Source: Chryseobacterium sp. G0186
GTDB taxonomy: Bacteria; Bacteroidota; Bacteroidia; Flavobacteriales; Weeksellaceae
Length of the DNA: 64,000 bases
Direction: 5' to 3'
Assembly (NCBI RefSeq): GCF_003815675.1
Contig: NZ_CP033918.1
Coordinates: forward strand, 1,116,001-1,180,000
The translations under genes and the position numbers were made by a program. Each line of letters starts with the position of its first letter. Positions within the stretch are counted from its first letter, which is position 1. The notes under the pieces were generated by a model that had not been told where the DNA came from, did not search any database, and saw only the letters and a program-made list of their open reading frames with translations. Below are positions 36,615 through 45,586 of this stretch, piece after piece.

Positions 36615-36823
36615 GAACTTTAATATTAAAAATTTATTTTTTTCATCCGAATGTTCTGTTCAGGATCTATTCTGTTTTCCGAAATGGAAATTTCAATACT
36701 GAGGGTTTTAATTCCATCAATTTTCATTCCGAAATAGAGTTAAAATATTTTAATTTTTGGGTAAATCCAGCTGAATTTTAATTCATCTAAAATGAACTGA
36801 AAATTGGTATCTAACTGATCAAG

Positions 36824-37474
36824 TTATTGATTGGTACTTCCAAGCATCGGAACAAATTTATAGGCTCCAAATTCTTCTTTTTCAAATTCTGTGGGGCCTA
36901 CTTTTGTAAATCTATATAAAACCTGCTCATCGGTAGGACCTAACGGAATCACCATTTTTCCTCCTATGCTCAGTTGCTTTAATAGTTCTGTTGGTAAGGA
37001 TGACGCTCCACAAGTAACAATAATTTTATCAAAGGGAGCAAAAGTAGGAAGCCCGGCAAAACCGTCTCCAAAACTTTGAAACTTTGGATATAAATGCATT
37101 TCCCTAAGTTTCTTTTTTGAAAAGTCAAATAGATCTTTTTGTCTTTCCACCGTATATACCAAACCTTTCATGGCGATTAAAACAGCGGTTTGGTACCCAC
37201 ATCCTGTTCCAATTTCCAGTATTTTCTCCCCGGCTTGTACCTGCAATAGTTCAGACTGTTCCGCCACCGTTGAAGGATGGGAAATAGTCTGATGCGCCAA
37301 AATAGGGAATGCTCTGTCTTCATAGGCAAAGTCTTCAAAAATACTTTCGATGAAAAGGTGTCTCGGAACTTCATTCATTGCTGAAAGTACATTTTCATCC
37401 GAAATACCAATTCTGTATCGAAGATATTCAACTAAATTCTTTCTTTTTCCTTTATGTACAAACGAATCCTGCAT
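36824..37474 (-). CDS. pcm: Protein-L-isoaspartate O-methyltransferase
   Basis: A 216-aa SAM-dependent methyltransferase. Motif I is EIGTGCGYQTAVL at about residues 86-98, the preceding TISHPSTVAEQSELL is the substrate-side motif, and VTCGASSLPTELLKQLSIGGKMVIPLG is motif III/post-III. It methylates isoaspartyl residues in aged proteins and so starts their repair. Size is normal. A TACTTTTG -7 box at 37479-37486 stands just five bases before the ATG, suggesting a leaderless message. Confidence 0.95.
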   Translation of the reverse strand: MQDSFVHKGKRKNLVEYLRYRIGISDENVLSAMNEVPRHLFIESIFEDFAYEDRAFPILAHQTISHPSTVAEQSELLQVQAGEKILEIGTGCGYQTAVLIAMKGLVYTVERQKDLFDFSKKKLREMHLYPKFQSFGDGFAGLPTFAPFDKIIVTCGASSLPTELLKQLSIGGKMVIPLGPTDEQVLYRFTKVGPTEFEKEEFGAYKFVPMLGSTNQ

Positions 37475-37478
37475 GTGA

Positions 37479-37486
37479 CAAAAGTA
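37479..37486 (-). promoter_or_regulatory. -7 box immediately before pcm
   Basis: TACTTTTG on the minus strand fits TAnnTTTG. Its distance of five bases from the ATG leaves little or no leader. Confidence 0.45.
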
Positions 37487-37598
37487 AGGAATTAGATTTT
37501 AGATTTCGAGGGTTGCAAGAAAGAATTATCCACAAAAATTAAATTCAAACCTTTAGAATCTAACTTCTTTCTTATCTTTACAAAAATTTAATACAGCT

Positions 37599-38561
37599 AT
37601 GTTAAAAGCAGGTTTGGTAGGTGCCGGACACTTGGGAAAAATACACTTAAAACTTCTTAATCAATCTGATAGATATGAGTTTGTAGGTTTCCATGATAAA
37701 GATGTTGAAAACGGAAAAAAATTAGAAGCCGAATTCGGATATAAATATTTTGAAAATTTTGATGAATTGCTGGAGCAGATTGATATGCTAGATATTGTCA
37801 CCCCGACAATTTACCACTATGATTATGCTTTAAAGGCCATTGAGAAAAAGCTTCACTTCTTTATTGAAAAACCGGTAACCCAAACTCTTGAACAGGCAGA
37901 AGAAATCCTGCGTTTATGCCAGGAAAATGGTATTAAGGCACAGGTAGGCCATGTTGAACGATATAATCCAGCTTTCATTGCTACCAAGGAATATATCAGC
38001 GACCCGATGTTCATTGAAATCCACCGACTGGCAGAATTCAACCCTCGTGGTACAGATGTTTCTGTGGTATTGGATCTTATGATTCATGATCTGGATATTT
38101 TATTAAGTATGGTAAAATCCAAAGTGAAAAACATCCATGCAAGCGGAGTTTGTGTGGTAAGCAAAACTCCGGATATTTCGAATGCAAGAATAGAGTTTGA
38201 AAATGGATGTGTTGCCAATCTTACGACTTCAAGAATCTCTATGAAAGCGATGAGAAAGAGCAGATTCTTCCAGAAAGATGCTTATATTTCTGTGGATTTC
38301 CTCGAGAAAAAGGCAGAGGTAATCAGAATGAAAGATGCTCCTGAAAACCCGACTCCGTTTGATATGATCATTGAAAATGCAGATGGGGAGAAAAACCAGA
38401 TTCTTTTCGAATATCCGAATATTCAGCCTAACAATGCTATTTTGGATGAATTAAATTCGTTTGCTGACGCCATTACAGCTGATAAAAATGTAGAGGTTTC
38501 CCTGGAAGACGGAACTGAAGCACTGAAGGTGGCGTTGGAAATTGTGAAATTAATTTCCTAA
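37599..38561 (+). CDS. Gfo/Idh/MocA family oxidoreductase
   Basis: A 320-aa NAD(P)-dependent oxidoreductase. The Rossmann motif GLVGAGHLGKIH is at residues 5-16, the family EKP motif is FIEKPVTQ (about 92), and the catalytic-site His-containing DLMIHDLDILLSM is at about 165. It lacks a signal peptide. Such enzymes act on sugars or related polyols; the actual substrate cannot be given. It has its own likely promoter (TATCTTTA at 37573) and a terminator. Confidence 0.92.
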   Translation: MLKAGLVGAGHLGKIHLKLLNQSDRYEFVGFHDKDVENGKKLEAEFGYKYFENFDELLEQIDMLDIVTPTIYHYDYALKAIEKKLHFFIEKPVTQTLEQAEEILRLCQENGIKAQVGHVERYNPAFIATKEYISDPMFIEIHRLAEFNPRGTDVSVVLDLMIHDLDILLSMVKSKVKNIHASGVCVVSKTPDISNARIEFENGCVANLTTSRISMKAMRKSRFFQKDAYISVDFLEKKAEVIRMKDAPENPTPFDMIIENADGEKNQILFEYPNIQPNNAILDELNSFADAITADKNVEVSLEDGTEALKVALEIVKLIS

Positions 38562-38582
38562 TTATAAGGATTTAAATATTAT

Positions 38583-38614
38583 AAAAGGCTGCCAGAGAAA
38601 TGACAGCCTTTTTT
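38583..38614 (+). terminator. Intrinsic terminator of the Gfo/Idh gene
   Basis: AAAGGCTGCCA and TGACAGCCTTT pair with one mismatch around GAGAAA, then T-run. Confidence 0.88.
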
Positions 38615-38756
38615 AGTTGTTTTGGGTTTAAATGGTCCATCATCTCTATGGTAACAGCAAATATTAATTTAAATTACTTGAAATAAAATCATAATAATTA
38701 TCTTAAATTGCAAGTCTCTTTGAGGCTATAAAAAGGATCTTTTTTACTCTTATCCT

Positions 38757-39638
38757 ATGAAAAAAATAATCATTCTTTGTCTTTTGATTTCGGCATTTTC
38801 ACATGCACAGATATCTTTATTGGAACAAAAAATAACGTCCATCACAAAAGGTAAAAAAGCAACAGTGGGAGTCTCTGTTCTTGGTTTTGAGGATAGCTTT
38901 ACATACAGCAAAAATGGAGATAAGAGACTTGCTCTGATGAGTGTTTTCAAATTTCATATTGCCTGTGCTGCCCTGGATCTTGTAGATAAAGGAAAACTCT
39001 CCTTAGATCAGAAAATTTTTATCAAAAAATCTGAGCTTTATGAAAATACCTGGTCTCCGTTCCGGGAAAAGTATCCTCATGGAAATGTGGAAGCCACTCT
39101 TGGTGAAATCATTGACTACACCGTAGCATTAAGCGATAATAATCTTTGCGATATATTAATAGAACTTGTGGGAGGCACTCAGGCTGTACAGCAATTCATG
39201 AATTCTAAAGGAGTAACCGACTTTCAGATCAAAAACAGTGAGCATGACATGGCTCTTAAGGACTGGAAATCTCTATATGAAAATTACAGCACCACAAATT
39301 CTTCTGTACAGGTTTTGAAAAAATTCTATGATGGAAAGCTGCTTTCCAAAAAATCTACTGATTATTTAATACAGATTATGCTGGGAACTAAAACCGGAAC
39401 CAATAAAATGATAGAACAGCTTCCCCAAGGAACTCCTGTTGCTCATAAAACGGGATCTTCCGGAAAACCTGATCATATTCTTACCGTTGCAGAAAACGAT
39501 ATGGGAATCATTACCCTACCCAACGGAAAACATTACGCACTTGCTGTATTTGTAAGCAATTCTAAGGAGTCTGAAGCAGTAAACTGCAGGATTATTTCTG
39601 ATATTTCCAAAACCGTTTGGAACCATTTTAATAAGTAA
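38757..39638 (+). CDS. bla: Class A beta-lactamase (subclass A2-like, CIA/CGA/CME type)
   Basis: A 293-aa secreted enzyme. The signal peptide ends at SHAQ (residue 18). The nucleophile is S62 in SVFK (S-x-x-K, K65), the SDN loop is S126-N128 in ALSDNNL, the omega-loop Glu is probably E162 in NSEHDM, and KTG is at 231-233 in AHKTGSSGK. The pattern matches the A2 branch native to Chryseobacterium and Elizabethkingia. It hydrolyses penicillins and often cephalosporins; spectrum cannot be judged here. It has no regulator beside it. Confidence 0.93.
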   Translation: MKKIIILCLLISAFSHAQISLLEQKITSITKGKKATVGVSVLGFEDSFTYSKNGDKRLALMSVFKFHIACAALDLVDKGKLSLDQKIFIKKSELYENTWSPFREKYPHGNVEATLGEIIDYTVALSDNNLCDILIELVGGTQAVQQFMNSKGVTDFQIKNSEHDMALKDWKSLYENYSTTNSSVQVLKKFYDGKLLSKKSTDYLIQIMLGTKTGTNKMIEQLPQGTPVAHKTGSSGKPDHILTVAENDMGIITLPNGKHYALAVFVSNSKESEAVNCRIISDISKTVWNHFNK

Positions 39639-39694
39639 AATAATAAGCTTAATTTTAGACCGGAGAATTAGATCAATTCTTTGTATTCATCAGT

Positions 39695-40105
39695 ATGAAA
39701 AAAGTAATATTAGTAGCCGCTTTATTTTGTTTTACATCTATCTTTTCACAGAAGAATCAAAACTATTTAGAGATCAGCTACGGAAGTGTATGCTGTGGGC
39801 CTCTTTCTGAAAAACCTGTCATCAGCTATCTAAAAGAATTTAAAAAGAAAAACCAAATAAGAAGTCTTGAAATCCTCATGCAAAAAGGGCTGGGCAGAGA
39901 GGGAGAATTTAACCTTTATGTAGGTACAGATTTTCTTACAACCAATCAAAGAAGCCGTTTGGTAAGAGGGATTACAGCTGCTGTCTCCAATCAAAACAAC
40001 AGCAGAAAACAGGAAAGCAGTGGAACAGTCAATTTTGATTCGACAGTTATTGTACACCAACAGGATCTTATGAAAGCAAAAAACTTAACTATCTATAAAA
40101 AATAA
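39695..40105 (+). CDS. Small secreted protein of unknown function
   Basis: A 136-aa protein with signal peptide MKKVILVAALFCFTSIFSQ. The mature chain has a double cysteine (GSVCCGPLSEKPV), then an alpha/beta segment (LKEFKKKNQIRSLEILMQKGLGREGEFNLYVG), and ends in VIVHQQDLMKAKNLTIYK. The CC pair could bind a metal or form a disulphide. The gene lies 56 bases after bla and seven before the dehydrogenase ATG. No family is recognised. Confidence 0.75.
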   Translation: MKKVILVAALFCFTSIFSQKNQNYLEISYGSVCCGPLSEKPVISYLKEFKKKNQIRSLEILMQKGLGREGEFNLYVGTDFLTTNQRSRLVRGITAAVSNQNNSRKQESSGTVNFDSTVIVHQQDLMKAKNLTIYKK

Positions 40106-40112
40106 AGGAAAA

Positions 40113-41006
40113 ATGATCAAAAACATTGTAGTTATCGGAGCTGGAACCATGGGAAATGGTATTGCACACACGTTTGCACAAAGTGGCTTTAAAGTAAATC
40201 TTGTAGATGTTTCTCAGGAAGCTTTAGACAGAGGATTGAAAACCATTACAACCAACCTTGACAGAATAATTGCAAAGGGAAACCTTACAGAAGAGCAAAA
40301 AGCTGAAACTTTAGGAAATATCACAACTTTCACGGCCCTTAATGATGCTGTTGGATCTGCAGATCTTATTGTAGAAGCTGCTACAGAAAATATGGATCTT
40401 AAATTGAAGATCTTCGGACAGATGGATGAGTTGGCTCCTGCCGGTTGTATCCTTGCAACGAATACATCTTCTATTTCTATTACTAAAATTGCAGCGGCTA
40501 CGAAAAGAGCTGATAAAGTAATCGGAATGCACTTTATGAACCCTGTTCCTATCATGAAGCTGGTAGAAATTATTAAAGGATACTCTACTTCTAAGGAAAC
40601 TTTTGATGCGATCTATGAGATGAGTAAAACATTGGGGAAAGTTCCGGTAGAAGTGAATGACTATCCAGGTTTTGTGGCCAACAGAATTTTAATGCCAATG
40701 ATCAACGAATCTATTGAAACTCTTTACAACGGCGTTGCAGGAGTTGAAGAAATAGACACGGTAATGAAATTAGGGATGGCTCATCCAATGGGACCTCTTC
40801 AATTAGCAGATTTTATTGGTCTTGATGTATGTCTTGCAATCCTTAATGTGATGTATGATGGTTTCAAAAATCCTAAATATGCTCCTAACCCATTGCTTGT
40901 AAACATGGTGACAGCTGGAAAACTGGGCGTAAAATCAGGTGAAGGCTTCTATGATTATTCTGAAAGCAAAAAAGCTGAAAAAGTTTCAAAAATGTTTTTG
41001 AAATAA
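40113..41006 (+). CDS. 3-hydroxybutyryl-CoA dehydrogenase
   Basis: A 297-aa single-domain 3-hydroxyacyl-CoA dehydrogenase of the bacterial Hbd/PaaH type. NAD binding is at VIGAGTMGNGIAHTFAQSG; the catalytic His is in GMHFMNPVPIMKLVEI and the paired Glu follows it; the C-terminal GPLQLADFIGLDVCLAIL and GVKSGEGFYDY complete the family. It oxidises 3-hydroxybutyryl-CoA to acetoacetyl-CoA with NAD or the reverse in beta-oxidation or related steps. It may be co-transcribed with the small secreted-protein gene seven bases upstream. Confidence 0.95.
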   Translation: MIKNIVVIGAGTMGNGIAHTFAQSGFKVNLVDVSQEALDRGLKTITTNLDRIIAKGNLTEEQKAETLGNITTFTALNDAVGSADLIVEAATENMDLKLKIFGQMDELAPAGCILATNTSSISITKIAAATKRADKVIGMHFMNPVPIMKLVEIIKGYSTSKETFDAIYEMSKTLGKVPVEVNDYPGFVANRILMPMINESIETLYNGVAGVEEIDTVMKLGMAHPMGPLQLADFIGLDVCLAILNVMYDGFKNPKYAPNPLLVNMVTAGKLGVKSGEGFYDYSESKKAEKVSKMFLK

Positions 41007-41027
41007 TTTTAAGTCAATAATTTTATT

Positions 41028-41035
41028 TATCTTTG
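41028..41035 (+). promoter_or_regulatory. -7 box for the small acidic protein gene
   Basis: TATCTTTG matches the flavobacterial -7 consensus 23 bases before the ATG at 41059. Confidence 0.5.
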
Positions 41036-41058
41036 AGAAAGTTAAAACATTAAAAAAA

Positions 41059-41298
41059 ATGAAATTACCAAAGTTTTTATTAGCAGATAATTCGGAGTTT
41101 CCAGAAGATCTATTCGTAGTTCATACAGAATACCCAAGATTTATCCTAAACGTTGAGGAAGAAGAAGTTGAGTGGTTAGATGATCTTGAGGGTGATGATG
41201 AAGAAACTATGGCAGACGAAGCTACAAAAGTAGTAGAGGCAGCATTCAAATGGTGTGATGAGGAGTTGGCTAAGTACGACGAAGAAGAGGAAGATTAA
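41059..41298 (+). CDS. Conserved small acidic protein
   Basis: A 79-aa protein with an ordered start (KLPKFLLADNSEFPEDLFVVHTEYPRFIL) and an acidic tail (DDLEGDDEETMAD, then EEEED at the end). Similar short proteins are found in flavobacteria, and their role is unknown. It has its own -7 box and terminator, and no signal peptide, so it acts in the cytoplasm. Confidence 0.75.
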   Translation: MKLPKFLLADNSEFPEDLFVVHTEYPRFILNVEEEEVEWLDDLEGDDEETMADEATKVVEAAFKWCDEELAKYDEEEED

Positions 41299-41316
41299 TT
41301 ATAACACTCTAAAACA

Positions 41317-41350
41317 TAAAAAAGGAACTCAAATTGAGTTCCTTTTGTTT
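41317..41350. terminator. Bidirectional intrinsic terminator
   Basis: AAAAAAGGAACTCAA and TTGAGTTCCTTTTGTTTTTT pair with A/T tracts on both sides, between convergent genes. Confidence 0.9.
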
Positions 41351-41351
41351 T

Positions 41352-41762
41352 TTATTCTGATTTATTGAATTTCAATAATAAAAGATTGTCCTTATAAAGT
41401 TCAAGTGTATTTCCGGAAATTACATACTTATTGGCTTTCCCCATCATATCCATAAAGTTCTGCTCTACTCCGATATTGTTACACATCATTTTTGTAGAAC
41501 CCATCTGACCTGCAGAGAAGCTTCCTGAAGACGGGTCTATTGAGGCTGTTCCGAAATAGTTGTTGCAACCTGCATTTCCTGTGATCTTTTCTCCTTCAAT
41601 ACTCAATGTTGGAATTTTACCTTTTACATTGTCTGCTAAAGTCCATTTTGTATTGGCAAGAGCCGGCTGAGCCTTTCCTACTTTAGAAGCAGATGGACTG
41701 GTCATTGATCCACACGAAGCTAAAACCGCTGCTGTACATATACTTAAAAAAAGATTTTTCAT
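41352..41762 (-). CDS. META domain lipoprotein
   Basis: A 136-aa lipoprotein: the lipobox is LASC at residue 16-17 (MKNLFLSICTAAVLASCGSM). The META domain covers about 35-130, with TKWTLADNVKGK, a GNAGCNNYFGTA motif (the family signature) and MMCNNIGVEQNFMDMM. META proteins such as HslJ are outer-membrane or periplasmic lipoproteins linked to stress and heat resistance. The cysteines at 74 and 97 or so could pair. Monocistronic. Confidence 0.9.
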   Translation of the reverse strand: MKNLFLSICTAAVLASCGSMTSPSASKVGKAQPALANTKWTLADNVKGKIPTLSIEGEKITGNAGCNNYFGTASIDPSSGSFSAGQMGSTKMMCNNIGVEQNFMDMMGKANKYVISGNTLELYKDNLLLLKFNKSE

Positions 41763-42081
41763 TTTTTTCTTTTTGAATTAACCCAAATTTACGGATTTTA
41801 TATTATTTAAACGGGCCGGGATGAATTTTATTATTCCTTAACACCTGGTATTTTGAATATTTTTAATCCTTATTTTTAATGACCCATGTACTTTTAATAC
41901 TCCCGATAAGCATTGGAAAACATTGATATGTAAATACTTTTGCCAGGCATTAAGGCTAAGTCCCCCAAGGGTTTCTTTACAAATGCAGGTTGATAGTATT
42001 ATCCTTAAAGTCTAGATTCCTAGCGGAATGACAAAGGTTGTCAATAAGATTACAATAAGGACAAAATATCCAGAGAAATAA

Positions 42082-42153
42082 ATCAATAGGAACGGGCTTT
42101 AGCCGTTTATTAAAAAAATAAATATTTAAATGGCTTTAGCCAAAATCTATTAA
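42082..42153 (-). repeat. GGCTAAAGCC interspersed repeat, copy 4 (inverted)
   Basis: In the plus strand TCAATAGGAACGGGCTTTAGCC is followed by 28 bases and GGCTTTAGCCAAAATCTATT. This is the same element in opposite orientation. Confidence 0.87.
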
Positions 42154-42182
42154 TACGGAAAATATTTCCAAAAAATGATCAC

Positions 42183-42214
42183 AAAAAAAACGGACTTAAA
42201 AAAGTCCGTTTTAT
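42183..42214 (-). terminator. Intrinsic terminator of pheT
   Basis: On the minus strand AAACGGACTT, TTTT and AAGTCCGTTT, then TTTTTG: a perfect 10-bp stem, 20 bases past the pheT stop. Confidence 0.93.
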
Positions 42215-42234
42215 ATCTCTGTTATCTCTTACCA

Positions 42235-44637
42235 TTAAGATCTCAATTCTGCGCTGAATTCTTTCTGAAAAGCTTTAATTAAAGAATCCATTACTTCCGT
42301 AATTTCCTTTTCTTCCAGCGTTTTTTCTTCGTTTAACAGCTCGAAGCTCATTGCGTAAGACTTCTTGCCTTCAGGAAGATTTTTACCCTCATACACATCA
42401 AATAAGTTGATGCTCTTAATGAATGGAGATTTATTTTTCTTAGCCGTCTGATATAACTCCTGATAATTTACATTTTTATCAATCAATAAAGCAAGGTCTC
42501 TTCTGATTTTGTTGAATTTTGGGATATCCTTGAATTTCAACTCATTTTTAGAACGTAATTCCTGTGCTAATTCAAGTTCGATTTCAGCATAGAAACAGTC
42601 CTGATCAATATCGAAATCTTTTAAAAGAGCCGGAGCTACTTTTCCGATTCTTACCAATGTTTTTCCGTCAGCTTCATACGCTAAGGCATCAGAGAATCTT
42701 TCATCAGATAAAGCTACTTCTTTATAGTTTACCGCTAGTCTTTCCAATAAAACCTTCACATAAGCTTTCAGGTTGTAGAAGCTTACTGCTGATTTAGGCT
42801 GTAACCAGTTCTCTGCAACATCTCTTCCTGAAACAATAACTGCCAGCTGTTTTCTTTCTTCGTATTTCTCTTTTTTGTGGTAGATTTTTCCAAATTCGAA
42901 GAACTTGATATCCTGATTCTTTCTATTGATGTTATAAACTGTATTCTGAAGAAGTCCTTCCAATAAGGATTTTCTCATGAATGCAAGGTCACCGCTTAAA
43001 GGATTTAATAGTTTTACAGCGTCAGTTTCATCTTTTACAGAAGTCAAAGAATTGTTCATTACTTCATTGAAACCAAGACTTTGTAAAGCTCTGGCCCAGC
43101 TGTTTTCCAATTCATCCTGATCGTTTGCATTTAACTTAACCGGTGTAAATGAAATCTTCTGTGGAGCATCAATTTTATTGTATCCGTAGATTCTTAAAAT
43201 CTCTTCAATCACATCAATCTCTCTTGTAACATCTGCTCTGTAAGCAGGAACAGAGATTTCAAAACCGTTAGGAATTTCATTTAAAACCTGAATTTCCAAT
43301 GCCTTTAAAATTTCCTTTACTTTTTCTCTGTGAATCTTCGTTCCTAAAATCTGTTCAATTTTAGAGAATCTTAGAATCACATAGCTGTCTTCAATTTTCT
43401 TAGGATATTCTTCCAACAAATCACCCACTAATTTTCCTTCTGCTATTTCCTGAATCATTTTAATAGCGTGAGTAATTGCCGTTCTTGTAATATTTGGATC
43501 TACCCCTCTCTCAAATCTGAAAGATGCATCAGTATTCAAACTGTGAAGTTTTGCTCCTTTTCTTACTGCAATTGGATTGAAGTAAGCGCTTTCAAGGAAG
43601 ATGGTTTTTGTAGTTTCAGAAACCCCAGATCCCTCTCCACCGAAAACTCCGGCGATGCACATTGGGTGATCTTTACCATCCTTGATCATGATTTCAGAAC
43701 CATTCAATGTTCTTTCAACACCATCCAATGTGGTGAATTTCGTTCCCGGTTTTACAACTCCTACTTTTACTTTTTTGTCTACAATTTTATCTGCATCAAA
43801 TGCGTGAAGCGGCTGTCCGTATCCGTGAAGAATATAGTTTGTAATATCTACTACATTGTTGATCGGGCTAAGTCCGATAGCTTTTAATCTATCCTTTAAC
43901 CAAGCTGGTGATTCAGCAACTTTTACTCCTTCAATTACAGCTCCGATGTATCTTGGGCATAGTTCAGCATCTTCAATTTCAAGCTTGAAATCGTGAGTTC
44001 CTTCATTATTTAAAACTTCGGAAGCTACTTTATTGAATTTTGACTTTAATTGGTTGGTAGAAAGATACGCGTGCAAATCTCTTGCTACCCCATAATGAGA
44101 CATAGCATCTGTTCTGTTTGGCGTTAAACCAATTTCAAAAACCTCATCATTTGTCAACTCAAAATAATCTGCAAAGTTTTTCCCTACTTCATATTTGGCT
44201 TCATCCAACACCATAATTCCACCGTGATCTTCGCTAAGACCAAGTTCATCTTCAGCACAGATCATTCCCTGAGAAACTTCACCTCTGATTTTTGCTTCTT
44301 TAATTTCAAAAAAGTTTCCGGTTTTATCATAGATTTTTGTTCCAACAACTGCTACAGGAACAGTTTGTCCCGCATCTACATTAGGTGCTCCGCAAACGAT
44401 GTTTAAAACCTTTCCGTTTCCTACGTCTACTGTTGTTTTCTTCAGTTTATCAGCATTCGGATGTTTTTCGCAGGTTAAAACTTTACCTACAACAATTCCT
44501 TCCAGACTACCTCTTACACTTTCAAATTTATCTATCCCTTCAACTTCAAGACCTATATCTGTAAGGAATTCACCGATTCTTTCAGTTTTCAATTCCGTTG
44601 TCACAAAGTCTTTCAGCCAGTTGTTTGATATTTTCAT
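42235..44637 (-). CDS. pheT: Phenylalanyl-tRNA synthetase beta subunit
   Basis: An 800-aa protein of normal length for bacterial PheT. It starts MKISNNWLKDFVTTEL; a tRNA-binding EMAP-like domain is at about 42-155, B3/B4 editing domain at about 210-370 (SPINNVVDITNYILHGYGQPLHAFD), B5 at about 405-475 and the catalytic-like core, then a ferredoxin-type anticodon-binding domain at 705-800 (KFNKIRRDLALLIDKNVNYQEL). It charges tRNA-Phe with PheS, which is not in the window. Transcribed alone with its own terminator. Confidence 0.97.
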   Translation of the reverse strand: MKISNNWLKDFVTTELKTERIGEFLTDIGLEVEGIDKFESVRGSLEGIVVGKVLTCEKHPNADKLKKTTVDVGNGKVLNIVCGAPNVDAGQTVPVAVVGTKIYDKTGNFFEIKEAKIRGEVSQGMICAEDELGLSEDHGGIMVLDEAKYEVGKNFADYFELTNDEVFEIGLTPNRTDAMSHYGVARDLHAYLSTNQLKSKFNKVASEVLNNEGTHDFKLEIEDAELCPRYIGAVIEGVKVAESPAWLKDRLKAIGLSPINNVVDITNYILHGYGQPLHAFDADKIVDKKVKVGVVKPGTKFTTLDGVERTLNGSEIMIKDGKDHPMCIAGVFGGEGSGVSETTKTIFLESAYFNPIAVRKGAKLHSLNTDASFRFERGVDPNITRTAITHAIKMIQEIAEGKLVGDLLEEYPKKIEDSYVILRFSKIEQILGTKIHREKVKEILKALEIQVLNEIPNGFEISVPAYRADVTREIDVIEEILRIYGYNKIDAPQKISFTPVKLNANDQDELENSWARALQSLGFNEVMNNSLTSVKDETDAVKLLNPLSGDLAFMRKSLLEGLLQNTVYNINRKNQDIKFFEFGKIYHKKEKYEERKQLAVIVSGRDVAENWLQPKSAVSFYNLKAYVKVLLERLAVNYKEVALSDERFSDALAYEADGKTLVRIGKVAPALLKDFDIDQDCFYAEIELELAQELRSKNELKFKDIPKFNKIRRDLALLIDKNVNYQELYQTAKKNKSPFIKSINLFDVYEGKNLPEGKKSYAMSFELLNEEKTLEEKEITEVMDSLIKAFQKEFSAELRS

Positions 44638-44909
44638 TTGTTTATCTATCTACTTTTTTAATTGGTCAGATGAAACCAAAGGTCCCGCCTGCTCTATTTT
44701 GAAACTTTTATTTGAAATCCCATCAAATGATTTTGCTGGTTTTTCGCGGTACAAATGTCGTGTTTTTTTGAGAAATACAGAAATTTAGAACCTATTTTAA
44801 GATAAATAATTTTGATTCATTTTTCTCAGGAAGATTGAATAAATCACTTTGCGGCCCTCTTTATCCTAAAAACGTAATTAGCCAGACAGATATTATACAA
44901 AACAGATAT

Positions 44910-45521
44910 TTAGAACGGTTTAGTCACTTTCTTCAGACTATCAGAAAATAACACCAGTCCTCCTGCCATCATAATAATGTCCTTCAAGACCAAACGTCCT
45001 GCCCCGGAAAGATATGGAAATCCAAACTGAGGGGTTGGATAATCTCCACCCATATTGGGAACATAGACCTCAGGGGTTGTGATAAGAAAAGACAATGTGA
45101 CCAATGACATTAAAAACGTTAAAGCCCCACCCAAAGCCCCTATTTTGGGAAACCAGATCCCGAGTAGCACCAGAATTCCAATGACTACGATCATTGAACC
45201 TAAGCCGTATGAAAAGACATAGGTTCCGTTTTCCGTCTGCCAGTCAATATTTTTCTTTACTACTTTCCCCTCCGGATTTTTGTACAATGTATATTCTGAT
45301 ACGAGTTTTTGATCTTCGTTAAAGACTTTATTTCCTGCATTTTTATAGAAAAAACTCATCAAAGGACTGTTGGCAACAAAGGGAACGATTCCGTCTGCCT
45401 CGTATTGGAATGCTTTAAGCCCACCGATCCAGGCCATGACAATGAATATTGAAATCCTAAGGAAGTTAAAAGCGTAAGTATCCAGTCTTAATAATCGGCT
45501 GTAAAGTCTAGTGTTTTGCAT
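44910..45521 (-). CDS. DUF417/YkgB-like membrane protein
   Basis: A DUF417-family protein, about 203 aa from the ATG at 45521 (MQNTRLYSRLLRLDTYAFNFL). An upstream ATG at 45542 is not used because the TACCTTTG -7 box occupies 45540-45547. Four membrane helices: IFIVMAWIGGLKAF, the region around 115-135, 140-160 and 185-205. Members of this family are thought to be DoxX-like inner-membrane proteins, of unknown function. The AraC regulator upstream is likely its controller. Confidence 0.82.
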   Translation of the reverse strand: MQNTRLYSRLLRLDTYAFNFLRISIFIVMAWIGGLKAFQYEADGIVPFVANSPLMSFFYKNAGNKVFNEDQKLVSEYTLYKNPEGKVVKKNIDWQTENGTYVFSYGLGSMIVVIGILVLLGIWFPKIGALGGALTFLMSLVTLSFLITTPEVYVPNMGGDYPTPQFGFPYLSGAGRLVLKDIIMMAGGLVLFSDSLKKVTKPF

Positions 45522-45539
45522 ATGATTTACTTTTTTTAA

Positions 45540-45547
45540 CAAAGGTA
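45540..45547 (-). promoter_or_regulatory. -7 box of the DUF417 gene
   Basis: TACCTTTG on the minus strand matches TAnnTTTG; it fixes the start codon choice at 45521. Confidence 0.5.
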
Positions 45548-45586
45548 TTCACATGCATACTGCCTTAACATAGATATTTCAGGACA

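Larger units (their letters stand above)
41763..42234. other. 472-base intergenic region with one repeat
   Basis: Between the divergently oriented META gene promoter and the pheT 3' end lie AT-rich DNA, a GATTCCTAGCGGAATGACAAA stretch (a short GATTCC/GGAAT-type palindrome at about 42013) and repeat copy 4 at 42082. No coding frame or RNA gene is seen. The META gene promoter should be near 41763-41830. Confidence 0.6.

Noticed and set aside
36626..36727. Minus-strand 33-codon frame MKIDGIKTLSIEIS...
   Set aside because: It is short, lacks promoter or family features, and lies in the pcm downstream gap before the terminator; chance is likely.
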